Source: Lasiosphaeria ovina
Lineage: Eukaryota > Ascomycota > Sordariomycetes > Sordariales > Lasiosphaeriaceae
Assembly: GCA_033439765.1 (NCBI GenBank)
Contig: JAULSN010000003.1
Location: forward strand, 2,232,001-2,296,000
Reading direction: 5' to 3'
DNA: 64,000 bases
A program made the translations under genes and the position numbers. The first letter of the stretch is position 1. Every line of letters starts with the position of its first letter. Below the pieces are notes generated by a model. The model was not told where the DNA came from. It saw only the letters and a list, made by a program, of their open reading frames with translations, and did no database searches. Positions 45,002-55,432 of the stretch are shown one piece after another.

Positions 45002-45732
45002 GCCTGTTGAGAATCGACATTTGTCGTTGCGTATAATGAACCACAAAGATTGGGCGTCTGACAAGAGAACTGCGGCACACTGAAGGGCGCAATTCGGCAA
45101 GCCCGAAACTTACCGCTTGCTTGGCAGTAGCCATTTCCAAACTTGAATTCTCCAGCTAGTTCGTGCTTGCCAAATTACCCCTGCCCCTGACCGTCCTTGA
45201 CGGTCCGAATTTGGCTGGTGAGGGGTAACTCGGCAGAAATGGCAACTGCCACTGACACCGGCTTCGAGTCAGGGGCAGGTACGAGTCCAGAATTCATCTG
45301 GCAAGTGCAGTCAATGGATTCAGGGGCACTAATTCGGGCAAGCACAGAGTTGTGAATTCATTGTGCTTCCCCGGGTCCCACACAGTGCGCTCCACCTTCG
45401 ACCCAAAGGGGTAATGGGTTGGGATCGCCCTCGATAGTTTTAAACGCTAGCTCCCCAGGCCCCTACTCCCTGCTAGCAGCAGTGCTCAGCTTTTTGACTT
45501 TACACTTGACCACATCGCGGAGGAGCCATGAAAGTTCACCAGAACGGGCCAATCTCAAAGTCGACGCCCCTGATCGCGGAAGCCTCCCCCAATCTCGAGT
45601 CCGAGTCCCAATTACTGACCATCGCATCTCACACCTCAGGCTTGAACGCCCCTGGGCCATTATATCGCAAGATTCGGCACCAAACTTTCCCGGGCGGCAT
45701 CGGCGTCAAGTTCATCCGTATTTTGTTCCGCC
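45002..45732. other. Intergenic between gene A and gene B
   Basis: No gene. It holds a 12-bp inverted repeat (CCTGCCCCTGAC about 45180-45191 and its complement about 45268-45279) and a 7-bp-arm hairpin GACCGTC-CTT-GACGGTC (45189-45205). Both could be transcription-factor sites or a short hairpin for gene B. Confidence 0.5.
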
Positions 45733-48700
45733 ATGTTAACCGCCTCGAAAAACACGTTGTACCCGGCCTTCTCGCGCCGGGAACCGGACCGCACCCTCAC
45801 GGCGAACTCGTCCATCGCTTCAGAAAGGCAACTTTCGCGAGAACAGCTGCGGATCTGGTCCTACCAGGAGCCTTCACTTGCTGTGGGATCATACACACTG
45901 GCCGTTTCCCAGCATATTGAGGTCACGGATCCGGAAACCAAGAGACCCGTTCAGAAAGACCTACGGTCGCCTAACACTCTATTGCGCGTGTCAAGTCCAA
46001 AGTTTCGGCTGAACGACCCCCAAAAAGACATCCACAGCGTGTATCCAGCACCGGGACACGTCGGGTATCCCGAGACTCTGGCACACGTTGTCTTGGGCCG
46101 CGACACAGCACCATGGGAGAGGCGACTAGAAGTTGAGTCAGGCGGTGCCGGCGCCAAATCCAACAACCAAATGCCGTGGCTGGGCGTCCTGAGCTTTGCC
46201 GAGGACGAGCTGGTGCTGGACGAACAAACCTACCGTGAGGCCGGCTTTCCAACAACCACACCGCCGCCAACGAGCCAGGGCGCCATTGCCACAACCGCGT
46301 GGGAGTTGGAGCGCCTTTCGGCAACCGTCTCACCACTGACTGGCAATGCCAATATCCCTGCCGACAAAAAAGGCTACTCCGACAAAGACGAGGTTGCGGC
46401 TCTGTTGCTTAGGAAAGTCGACTTTCAGCGGCTCTTCGCATCCTATGCGGTAACTGGAGGAGAAAAGCCCAAACAGCAGGCTACCTGGACTGACGCCCCC
46501 GATCTTTCTCGATTCCTGCACATGGCCCACGTCCGAGAGACACACGGTGGGTTCATGGCCAGTACAGTCGATCTCATGAGCGACAGCGGCGTCGGTGCCA
46601 ACCCGCAGCCTCGGTTCTCCGTCGTCGTCAGCCCCAGAACAGGTCCGGTTGGCGGCGAGGCTCCGCGGCGCATCATTTCACATCTCATCTCCCTCGAGGG
46701 CATCTCCAAGACGACGTTTTCTGGCCCACAGAGCAAGGCCGGCTATGCAGTTCTCGTCTCCCTTTTCAGCTGGGACTGGATGTGCATGCCAAAAAGCCAC
46801 GATGACTTCAAGGCCACCATGGTCAGACTCGGCAGGAACGTTCGCCCGCTGCGCGTCGGCTTGCCTGATGAACACGCGGACAGGCTTCGGGAGGCAGAGG
46901 AAAGGTACAAGAAAAGAAGAGACGCTGCAGCAGTGAAGGATGACGGCAAAGAGACAAAGGATGCCGATCCTAGCCTAGACCCCGGGAAACCGAACGCGGA
47001 CCGGGACCCTATGTCAGCTTGGCTGAAGAAGACCCTTGAGGCGGGATACACTCTGAAGCCGCACACGCTGCCCACGGGGCAGGTGACGCGGTCTCTGTTT
47101 CGGGGCCCCCTGATCCCTTTCGCGCCCTCGGGTGACTCGGTCCACCCGTTCTCTCAGACTGGCGAAGACCTCACCCTAGTCGATAGCGAATCAGGCCTTC
47201 AGAGTGTTTCGTACAAGACAGCGTGGTATCTTGGCCGCGGCCTCGCATTGGCAGACCAGTCCCTGACGGCTGCACTTCTCCGCCTTCGCGGTAACATACA
47301 CGCTGAGGCGGTCCGACGTGTCAAGGCCAGAAGATCTGCTTCTGCTTCTGCTTCTGTTGAAACTGCCAATGACGGCAACGACGGTGGAGTGGGGGCTGAA
47401 GAACATACCATGGCGGCCGCCGGTGACCTTACTGTCACGACATTCCTCGGCAAGTTGCAAAGATCTCTTGACCAGCTCGATAAGGCCGAAGATATCACCT
47501 CACTGGCGAACAGCGGTGGCGCCGTGCGCTGGCTTCGCACAGAGCGTGATCGGCAGAGTCATGTGGTAGACCGACTGTCGGCGGCAGGTGTCGCTCTAGA
47601 TCTAACAGGCGAAGAATACGCCAACGAGCTCCAGGCTGTTGCCGAAGCTTTCTTTGGATACCCGCCGGCGCCTCGAAAGGATGGTAAAGACGACAAGATT
47701 CCCCCGATCCCGCAGCGCGTCATGGACCCAGATGCCATACTCGTCCGGGCTTGGGCCCTTGACAAATTCTACCTCGCCGGCATTCCGATCCACTACTTCA
47801 TCCCTGACCCAGATATGCTCCCGCGGGAATCCATTCGGACCTTTAGCATTGATCCAACATGGATCGGTGCCGTCGTGGACGGCGGCCTTGGCGTAGCGAA
47901 CCACTTCGCCAGTGGTGATGATGCCGTCCGTAGTGCCATCAAGCACTGCCTCAACTGTTACCTTCGCGAGCTACGGCCAAACGGCACAGGGAAGGGCACA
48001 ACTCTGCAGCTTCCCAAATGGGGGTTCTTCCTGCGCAGTACGGCCATTACATCTTTTCCGGACATGAAGGTGGAGGCGCGCTTCAGCAAGGCTGTCCCGG
48101 ATGGGATCCGTGAGGTGCTGTACATGCAGGTTCTCGCAGACGATATTCTCGTCTGTCTCTTTGACCGCGTCCCCGGCGAAGACAACTTCGAGAGTGTCTG
48201 TATCTCGCAACCGCCCCATCAGCAAGGATTTGCAGTGGGATCCACCCTTACCTCTTCCGACCTCGAGACCGTCTTCCGACCTGTGCCATTGGTGGACTTG
48301 GAGACCGTGCCGGCAGGGCCAGATCGGGAGAAGCTTCGACAAGTTCTCGCACCCGTGTCTAGAAAGTGGGATACAGCGACTGCGGATCCTGTATACGACT
48401 GGGATTCGGGGATGTTGCGTCCAGACGCCCTCATGAAGCAGTACGTCGCCGAGATGGCTGGCCGAGACGGTTCCAAGATTTGGAAGTGGAAGGGGTCGGA
48501 AATGGACGTGCCGTCTAGCCTTCTGGCTTTGCAACTAGGCAGGCCAAATTTCCAATTGACGCTCGGGGTTCAGAAGAATGATCAGGGAGTTAGCAACGAT
48601 GACGGTGATGGCCGGTGGACGAAGCCAGCGGTGCAGCTACACACTGGTCCAAGAACAAAAGCTCGGAGCGGCGGTGGCAATAATATCCACAGTCCCAAAG

Positions 48701-50229
48701 CCTCAGCAGCAACTCCGGTGCCCCCAAGGCTACGCAGCTATCCGGTCGACCCGAAATGGGTGCCGTTGCCTTCTGGTCCAGGTTCCCTTGCGGCCCAGTC
48801 ATTACTTGCAACATCCATGCCCAACGATGAACTCACAGTTCAAGGGCTTGTGGACAAGACCACTCAGGACTTACTTCTGCCGCGTGTCCAATATCCCAAA
48901 GAAGTCATATGGTACCCGCAGCCTAACAAGGCGCTCTGCCTTCCGCTCTTCAGCCCGGATGAGACAACCCACGCGAATACCAGCTTTTTAAACGGAGGCA
49001 GCACTGTCTGCGCACTTGACAGGCCGATGGACTTGGTCTTTTCCCTGAAACAGATGCAGGAGGTCGACAACAAGGAATATGACTATCCCGAGCGCCTAGA
49101 GGTGCGAATTCCCGTCACACTGGCCTCCACCAACAGCGTAGACTTTGCAGGAGAAGTTGGTGTCGACAAAGCTCCAACGCCGTTGCTCATGATCCCAGGA
49201 TCGGCTGCCGCACCGGTATTTCCCGCTATCGAGGGACTAAATTTGAGCAGGAGTCCACTTTGGACATATTGCTGCCGCCTTGTTTTGGGCGGCCTGTACA
49301 AGGCTCCAGAAGAAGGCAAGGATGTGGAAGGGAACTTTGGCCCAGTGATAGGTTCCCCAGCTCCGCTATATCCTGGTGCGTCTCTTCTGCTGGTCGTCAC
49401 AGCTTGGCCGCGGTTTGGACGCATCAAGATGAAAAACCTGGCCTTTGATGCATCCTTCATGATGCGCCAGGTCAACGTCAACAACCCCGCCCGGACTGTT
49501 TTCGACACCCAGTTTGACGTCTCGTGGAAGGACGGCGCCGTCTACTCGCGGCGCGTGACTGTTCGACCAGCCATCACACTCAAGATCACAGAGCCAATGC
49601 AAGTAAAGACGAGCGCTCTCGGATGGCAGTTGCAGCTGAGTGTGAAATCCTCTTCGCTCCTGGGACCCGATGAAGAAGCCATCTGGTACGCCAAACTCCT
49701 CAACGGCGACACTGCCACCGGGCGTTTGCCGCCAGACGCCCTCCGCAAATCCACTTCTAGTACTCACCTAGCAGAGAGGGTCAACGGGGAAGTTCCTGAG
49801 GTGCTTCCAGACTTTGTCGAGGTGTTCATCGTATCCAAGTCTCCGAAAAGCCAGCCGCTGGGCCCGCGCACAGCGCCATTCTTCTTCCCGAGGTTTGCCT
49901 CGCGGAAGCAGCTCCAAGACCTGCTGTACTCGATCGATGTGCGGTGCAACTGGAATACCGACGAAAGAGACGGCGGAATATCTGTGAAGTGGGATATCCC
50001 GCCTCCGGGGACGCCGTTTCTGCAGTCGCTCCGGCTAGGGGTCAACTGGTACCGCAAGGTTGTGTGGGCCAAGCTGGACAGCGGCTCGGCGTTTGTGCCG
50101 AAGGCCCTGCTGGATATGACGAGCCTGCGACACTTGATAATCTTTGACTACACGCTCGGTGTGGATACCGAGCACATGGTGGGCGAGTTCCGGGGCTTTA
50201 CTGGCTCTCGAGATGTCTACTTCCCGTAG
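45733..50229 (+). CDS. Gene B: giant protein of unknown function, 1,498 aa
   Basis: A single uninterrupted exon runs from ATG 45733 to TAG 50229. Visible segments are VGSYTLAVSQHIEV (~51-64), LRVSSPKFRLND, LAHVVLGRDTAPWERR (~116-131), PWLGVLSFAEDE, a charged Lys/Asp-rich linker (~390-425), LFRGPLIPF (~455) and SVSYKTAWYLGRGLALAD (~490-508), KFYLAGIPIHYFIPDPDMLP, and a beta-rich C-terminus ending RDVYFP. The motif order resembles very large bacterial proteins of unknown function that I recall with PHVVL-R-TLPWER and SYAAAW-LGRLLAL motifs; this is memory, not a search. No catalytic signature, signal peptide or membrane helix is seen. It follows gene A by 0.7 kb in the same direction, so the two probably act together with the divergent MBL/DUF6603 protein. 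It appears intact and free of RIP stops. Confidence 0.8.
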   Translation: MLTASKNTLYPAFSRREPDRTLTANSSIASERQLSREQLRIWSYQEPSLAVGSYTLAVSQHIEVTDPETKRPVQKDLRSPNTLLRVSSPKFRLNDPQKDIHSVYPAPGHVGYPETLAHVVLGRDTAPWERRLEVESGGAGAKSNNQMPWLGVLSFAEDELVLDEQTYREAGFPTTTPPPTSQGAIATTAWELERLSATVSPLTGNANIPADKKGYSDKDEVAALLLRKVDFQRLFASYAVTGGEKPKQQATWTDAPDLSRFLHMAHVRETHGGFMASTVDLMSDSGVGANPQPRFSVVVSPRTGPVGGEAPRRIISHLISLEGISKTTFSGPQSKAGYAVLVSLFSWDWMCMPKSHDDFKATMVRLGRNVRPLRVGLPDEHADRLREAEERYKKRRDAAAVKDDGKETKDADPSLDPGKPNADRDPMSAWLKKTLEAGYTLKPHTLPTGQVTRSLFRGPLIPFAPSGDSVHPFSQTGEDLTLVDSESGLQSVSYKTAWYLGRGLALADQSLTAALLRLRGNIHAEAVRRVKARRSASASASVETANDGNDGGVGAEEHTMAAAGDLTVTTFLGKLQRSLDQLDKAEDITSLANSGGAVRWLRTERDRQSHVVDRLSAAGVALDLTGEEYANELQAVAEAFFGYPPAPRKDGKDDKIPPIPQRVMDPDAILVRAWALDKFYLAGIPIHYFIPDPDMLPRESIRTFSIDPTWIGAVVDGGLGVANHFASGDDAVRSAIKHCLNCYLRELRPNGTGKGTTLQLPKWGFFLRSTAITSFPDMKVEARFSKAVPDGIREVLYMQVLADDILVCLFDRVPGEDNFESVCISQPPHQQGFAVGSTLTSSDLETVFRPVPLVDLETVPAGPDREKLRQVLAPVSRKWDTATADPVYDWDSGMLRPDALMKQYVAEMAGRDGSKIWKWKGSEMDVPSSLLALQLGRPNFQLTLGVQKNDQGVSNDDGDGRWTKPAVQLHTGPRTKARSGGGNNIHSPKASAATPVPPRLRSYPVDPKWVPLPSGPGSLAAQSLLATSMPNDELTVQGLVDKTTQDLLLPRVQYPKEVIWYPQPNKALCLPLFSPDETTHANTSFLNGGSTVCALDRPMDLVFSLKQMQEVDNKEYDYPERLEVRIPVTLASTNSVDFAGEVGVDKAPTPLLMIPGSAAAPVFPAIEGLNLSRSPLWTYCCRLVLGGLYKAPEEGKDVEGNFGPVIGSPAPLYPGASLLLVVTAWPRFGRIKMKNLAFDASFMMRQVNVNNPARTVFDTQFDVSWKDGAVYSRRVTVRPAITLKITEPMQVKTSALGWQLQLSVKSSSLLGPDEEAIWYAKLLNGDTATGRLPPDALRKSTSSTHLAERVNGEVPEVLPDFVEVFIVSKSPKSQPLGPRTAPFFFPRFASRKQLQDLLYSIDVRCNWNTDERDGGISVKWDIPPPGTPFLQSLRLGVNWYRKVVWAKLDSGSAFVPKALLDMTSLRHLIIFDYTLGVDTEHMVGEFRGFTGSRDVYFP

Positions 50230-51728
50230 GCCGGCATGTCTGTTGATGTTACCGGACTTTTGGGCTCGTTATGCCCCGGAGAGATTTTTATTGGCTTCCT
50301 TTCAAATCTGGGTGTTATTAGTCTATATATATATGAGCAACATGTCTCTGTTGTCATTTAACACTGAGATTTTTTTCCCTTTCTTTGCCCACCTTGTTTG
50401 GGTAGATAGATGCCTTCACACAACGGTCGAGGCAATTCCACCAATTCGGGAAACTTCTTGGTTTCCCTAGTCTCGCTAGCATCATCTCGCTGACTGGTAT
50501 CATCTATATCATCTTAGAGTCTACCTCCACGCCCCACCCTAACTCTTCCTCCTCACAGAGCCTTCCCAGCGCCACTTGAGACTACAACGTCCTCTTTAGC
50601 AGCCCAAGTATCTCCGGTCTCTGAGAGATCACTTTTTGACTGGAGAGATCAGGTATCCCCAATGACACCAGTCTCGGGCGAGGAGCGTGCGCAGGGCGAC
50701 TATCTGTATAAAGGCAAATCCAATGCAAGCCGTGAACCTTCTACGGAGCGATTTACAAGAAGACCGATCCAGTCATTGAACAAGAAGACGAGAGACAGGC
50801 TGGGCCATCAGATCTCTCCAGAGGCGCGCTGAGGCGCGCCGATGCGCAGCATGTACCGGAATTGCTGACGGATATGAAGAGGCTACAAATACAGGATCCC
50901 GATCGCCCAGGACGAGGAAAGACGCCAGAAGCGAAAGAAAAAAGACAAGGAACAACCGAAGAAACCATAAAGGAAATAGGCTACAGCATCTTGCACCCTA
51001 GGAACTCAGTCAACTCGTTTATTGAGCTCCGTTTCCACCTCGTTGGAACTTGCCAAGGTTCTAGTCTCCGGACCCCGGTACGGCTGTCACTTTTTACTTG
51101 TTCTAGTCTCTCATTTTGCATTTCCTTCCGGGGCCTGCATTATAACGATAACAGATAAATAGAAACAGGTGTTTTGGGGCTGGATCATTGAGCTCCCAGA
51201 AAGTTCTGCCACTTAGGTTGGTGTAGAGGACACAAAAGATAGGAGCCATGGTTCGAATCGAAACTTGCAGTTAGTGTCTGCCAATGACTCTCCGTATCCA
51301 ACAGCAGGAGGTCATAGTGCGCCAACCCTCGGTGTCATTCTGTACGTTCAGAATCCCTGGCAAGACTACCATACTAACCCTGTCGCATCAGGGTAAATGG
51401 ACAGGCCGGGGTAAAAGTCTTATTTCAACGGCAAGAAATGCAGCCTAACCAGTCATAAGGATCAGGGATTTGCCGCGCTGCCAACTACCGAACCCTCGCC
51501 TAAATCTCCCAATCTAACAATATATTATCAGAGATTGGCCCGCATCTTCCAGAATCGCACCCTTCGAAGCAACACAGGAGGGAGAGCGGTCCGCCACGCT
51601 GTATTTAGGAATGGCAATCCGGGTTATGTCGACGGAGTGCAGACGCGGCGTCCAAGACTTTTCATCGCACCCACGCCGAGACTTTTGGAATTCCATCGAC
51701 GACAGGCAACCGACCGAACCTCGCAACG
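50230..51728. other. Intergenic, with one orphan open stretch
   Basis: About 1.5 kb without a convincing gene. The plus frame from ~50760 to 51158 reads KKTDPVIEQEDERQAG...ALRRADAQHVPELLTDMKRL, protein-like for about 70 codons and rich in Arg/Glu. It lacks an upstream start in frame and decays after 50970; it may be an exon remnant. The last ~200 bp should hold the DUF1996 gene promoter. Confidence 0.4.
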
Positions 51729-53029
51729 ATGCAGTGGAAGACTCTCGCAGTGGCGCTGCTCGCCGCGGCAGAGCGCACCGTCGGCCAAGGGACAACGCCG
51801 ATGATGCGGTTCGGGTGCTCGCAGCTGGTGGTGGACCGCATCGACCCTCTAGTCAACCCCGGACAGGCACCATCTCCCCACCTGCACCAAATCGTGGGCG
51901 GTAATTCGTTCAACGTGTCTATGGACCCGGCCACGCACGACCTGCCGACGGCGTCGACGTGCACGAGCTGCACCTTCTCCGAGGACTTTTCCAACTACTG
52001 GACGGCCGTGCTCTTCTTCCGGGCGCGCAACGGCACCTTCAAGCGCGTACCGCAGCAGCAGGAGATAGGGCTGAGCGGCAACGCGGGGATCACCGTCTAC
52101 TACATCCCGCCGGAGACGGGCAAGTCAACCGTCACAGCCTTCAAGCCCGGGTTCCGCATGCTGGTGGGCGACGCGGGCCGCAAGTCGTCGACGACGCCGG
52201 CGCCGCACAAGGTGTGCCACCGCTGCATGCCCAAGTCGGGGGACATGAACAACATCAACTGCGGCTCGCCCGACGCGCAGACCCTGCCCAAGGACTTTTG
52301 TGCTGGCGGCATCCGCTCCATCACCACCTTCCCCACCTGCTGGGACGGCAAGAACACCGACAGCCCCGACCATATGAGCCATGTCGCCTACGCTACCGGC
52401 GCCGCCGTCAACGACGTCGGCCCCACCGGCAAGTGTCCCGCCAGCCACCCCGTCGCCATCCCCCAGGTCATGTACGAAGTCAGGTGGCAGGTTAGTAGTT
52501 GCTCCCGATCTAACAGATCTAGATAGTTCCTAAACTAACTCGACCAACAGACGGAGCTCTTCCCCAAGAGCGAGTGGCCCGCCGACGGCTCGCAACCGTT
52601 TGTCTGGAGCACCGGCGACAAGTCAGTTCTCCAGCATCCCCATCCCCCCCATAGCATCCCCGGCTCCGCCTGCAAAAGCAAGGAAAGAGACACATAACCT
52701 CGATGACTAACATCCAAAAGGAACGGCTACTCGCAGCACGGCGACTACGTGTTTGGCTGGAAGGGCGACTCGCTGCAGCGCGCCCTCGACGCCCGCTGCA
52801 CCGGCGACACGTGCAAGGAGCTCAAGACGCAGACCGTGGCCGAGGCCGACAAGTGCACGCGCGCCCAGACGGTCCGCGAGGACGTCAACGGCTGTAAGTT
52901 TGCCCGCGCTCGTATTGGACTGTTGATGTTCTGCCTGTTCGGTGGTGCCTGCTGGTTGATTTCTGTGGCGACTTACTGACCGCGTTTGCAGGGCTGACGA
53001 GTCTTCCGGGCGACGTCATGGTGATGTGA
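51729..53029 (+). CDS. Secreted DUF1996 protein, 347 aa
   Basis: Four exons, 51729-52490, 52551-52621, 52721-52893 and 52992-53029, are joined across introns of 60, 99 and 98 bp, all GT-AG, totalling 348 codons. The first ~20 residues ([20 protein letters not shown]) are a signal peptide. The DUF1996 domain (PF09362) fills the rest: [111 protein letters not shown]. Conserved His and Cys residues are present. The family is found in secreted or wall-associated fungal proteins, and some members are reported to bind or process extracellular polymers; the exact role is unclear. This copy lacks a C-terminal WSC domain. Confidence 0.93.
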
Positions 53030-53579
53030 TGCAATGTGGTTGCTGTTGGCTTTCGGGGGTTAGTTGCGTGTGTATGAGACTTGTGTCTTGCAGTTCATTA
53101 GTCTGGTGCTTTAGTTACTTTCGCCATGTGAGCACGCGAAGGAAGATTAGTAGATAGTAGGCAGGAAGAAGCCAGATTGGATTTGCAAAGGGAACGGCGC
53201 TCCGGGGTATCTAAACTACCTAAACTCCAGCCCCCAGACCCCGTATACTCCTCCCGAATGATCTCGACGCCGCCAAGTACCCCGTTATCACATTGCGCCG
53301 ATTACCCAGTTATGGTTCCGAGTCGAATTTGTACCAAGAAGCCAAGCAGATTTGGTGAATGTAGTGGGTGTGAGTGGATGTGGAAGCGTCTAGAGGGTGA
53401 GACACTCCAGCAGCTCTTTGTTGTTTCCGCTGATTCGGTGCATCGGTGCCACAGACTTAGTCGTATATAAACATGTCATTGTTCTGGTGCGAAACCTCGG
53501 CCACGGCAATGGTTAGGGAGAAATAGACGCCCGTGTGCCGTGCCCTCCATCGAGTCCCCCTCTCATAAACTTCCCGCTC
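53030..53579. other. Convergent intergenic region
   Basis: Lies between the DUF1996 gene and the minus-strand 241-aa gene; no gene motif is seen. Confidence 0.5.
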
Positions 53580-54305
53580 TTACATGAAACCACACATCGC
53601 CCGGATGATAGTTGATACCTCGCGCGCCGGCATGTCGGCGCCAACGTAGCCGAGCCTGCCCTGGCCGATGCGGGCGAGGGCCACAGGCGCCATGCGGTAG
53701 CCATAGATCTCCTCGAAGTACCTACGCTCGGGAACGGGGTCCAAGGGAATGTACCATGCTTCCTGGGCATCGACATTGGCAAGGAAGTGAGAGAATAAGT
53801 TGTACCTGGGCGGCAGGCGGTCGACCAGGCTCGGGCCGGCGACGGGGCTGTGTGCGGCGGGGGCGAGAGCGAGGTGGTTGAGACGGTGGTTGAGACCAAC
53901 ATTGACGGCGAGGTGGTTCAGGCTGAGGTTGGGGCCGAACCACCTTCCCGCCGTCCACGGGAGGCCGGCGCGGGCAAAGAAGGGCGGCAGGGAGAGGATG
54001 GGAGCGTCGCAGAACCTGCCAGCGAGCACGGTTATGCCACCGGCGAGGGTGTACCGCACGATGGTGTCCCAGACGTCGGCGTGCTCCTCGAGGGCCAGGT
54101 CGGGGTCCGTCGCGACCAGGGCGACAACCGCCAAGTCCTCGAGGATTTTGAGGACCCGTTGGCTGTCGACCGCACGCACAAGGATGGGCGGCTTAGCGGC
54201 GTTTGACTGCAGAGCCGCGCCGAGGGATTGGCAAAAGCTCCTGTCCATCTCGGAGAGGAAACCGAGGGACACAAAAGCAATGCAGACGTCACTCTGGTCG
54301 GCCAT
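53580..54305 (-). CDS. Conserved fungal-type protein, 241 aa, unknown function
   Basis: A single exon runs from ATG 54305 to TGA 53580. The sequence alternates short strands and helices: VCIAFVSLGFLSEMD at the start, PPILVRAVDSQRVLKIL, VVALVATDPDLAL, and then GGITVLAGRFCDAPILSLPPFFARAGLPWTAGRWF in the middle, ending with LGYVGADMPAREVSTIIRAMCG. This layout (Rossmann-like strands, a GG-x-T/V strand and a 'FF-x-AGLPW' motif) resembles fungal proteins of class-I glutamine-amidotransferase-like type, but no nucleophilic Cys elbow is obvious, so enzyme activity is not claimed. A repeated 'NHLAxNxGLNHRLNHLAL' stretch is in the centre. No signal peptide. Confidence 0.65.
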   Translation of the reverse strand: MADQSDVCIAFVSLGFLSEMDRSFCQSLGAALQSNAAKPPILVRAVDSQRVLKILEDLAVVALVATDPDLALEEHADVWDTIVRYTLAGGITVLAGRFCDAPILSLPPFFARAGLPWTAGRWFGPNLSLNHLAVNVGLNHRLNHLALAPAAHSPVAGPSLVDRLPPRYNLFSHFLANVDAQEAWYIPLDPVPERRYFEEIYGYRMAPVALARIGQGRLGYVGADMPAREVSTIIRAMCGFM

Positions 54306-54658
54306 GGTTCTCGCTGGCGGTATTGAAAGCTTGGAAGGGGTTATGGAGGTTGCCTGATGCCGTGCGAGAGTTTTTTATATGGCGGATAGGTAGAAAAGGG
54401 TGAGTGGAGGGCGAGGATGCTTGGGATTTACTTTTGTGGCGTTGCGATGTAGGTAGCTTCTTTTGCTCTTCCTTTTTTGTGTTGGATAATTACTTTTGAA
54501 GAAAAAAAAATTGTGCACCGAGCAGTAAGGGCGGGGCATGTTGGCCAGGCACCGAAAGTGAAAAGCTTTCCACATTGTAATGAATGACGGGATGAAACGA
54601 AAAGGACAATTTTTCTAACCTGATTTGTAGAGGGGAAATTGTAACCGTGTGCCGGTAG

Positions 54659-55348
54659 TCAAGCCGGTAGTAGACACGGTTGGGGACCGTGGGGACCGGG
54701 TGTGTGCTGCACTTGACGGAGCCTTTTTTGAAGAGCATGCCGAAGATTCCTCGTTTCAGCCCGGAGAAAGCGGGTCTCCAGCTCGGGAGAGATGGCGAGG
54801 TTGTAGGTGAGGACCCAGCGACAGCCAGAAGTGACGGGCAAGACCTCGTGCGGACACGTCAGAGTACCAGCAAGCAATGGACGGCTGGACCTCTGACTTT
54901 TAAAGACCTTAGTCTGGCCCCGATGCCTGAGCACTAGGTCGCCGCCTTGGTGGGGAGAGGGGAGGTAGACGACGAGGGCGCCAAACATGCCGGGGATCTT
55001 CTCGGTGCTGTCGTTTCACACATTGGTTAGCCAACTTGCCTGCAACAGCTGGGGATGATTCCATGATTCAATTGAACTTACTCGGTGTGTGGATTGAACA
55101 TGGCGCCCATCTCATAGATCAACATCTTGTACAGCTCGGCCGACACGGGGACCGAGATGCCGAGCCATGTGGCAACAATCGGTGACGGAGGTGCGGGGCC
55201 GCAATGTGGCAGGGGAGAACTTTGCGAACGAGCCAGCCATCTCGATGCTTCCCAGGGCCCGGAGGAGGTCAGCCTTGAGGCTGACATGGTAGGCGCTGGC
55301 CTCGACCACGTCGCCAGCAACACTTGAAGCATCCGTACTTCGCTCCAT
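54659..55348 (-). pseudogene. Truncated, frameshifted 2OG-Fe(II) oxygenase gene
   Basis: Starting at ATG 55348 (MERSTDASSVAG), the frame reads to GSFAKFSPATLR. A one-base shift near 55195-55205 is then needed to continue as PPSPIVATWLGISVPVSAELYKMLIYEMGAMF. A 74-bp intron (GTAAGT...ACAG, 55008-55081) joins FNPHT to DTEKIPGMFG, recreating the iron-binding H-x-D motif; then come LVVYLPSPHQGGDLVLRHRGQ and CPHEVLPVTSGCRWVLTYNL, which are typical of large fungal 2OG-Fe(II) dioxygenases. The protein stops about 60 residues later, whereas the family usually runs to several hundred more. The frameshift plus truncation indicate a pseudogene. Confidence 0.7.
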
Positions 55349-55432
55349 GGTCGTGATGGGGTTCGTGATTATGAGTTGCCGCCACAAGTCGCGATTGCGG
55401 GTCGGAGGTTGCACTTCGGAGTGCAGGCTCAA

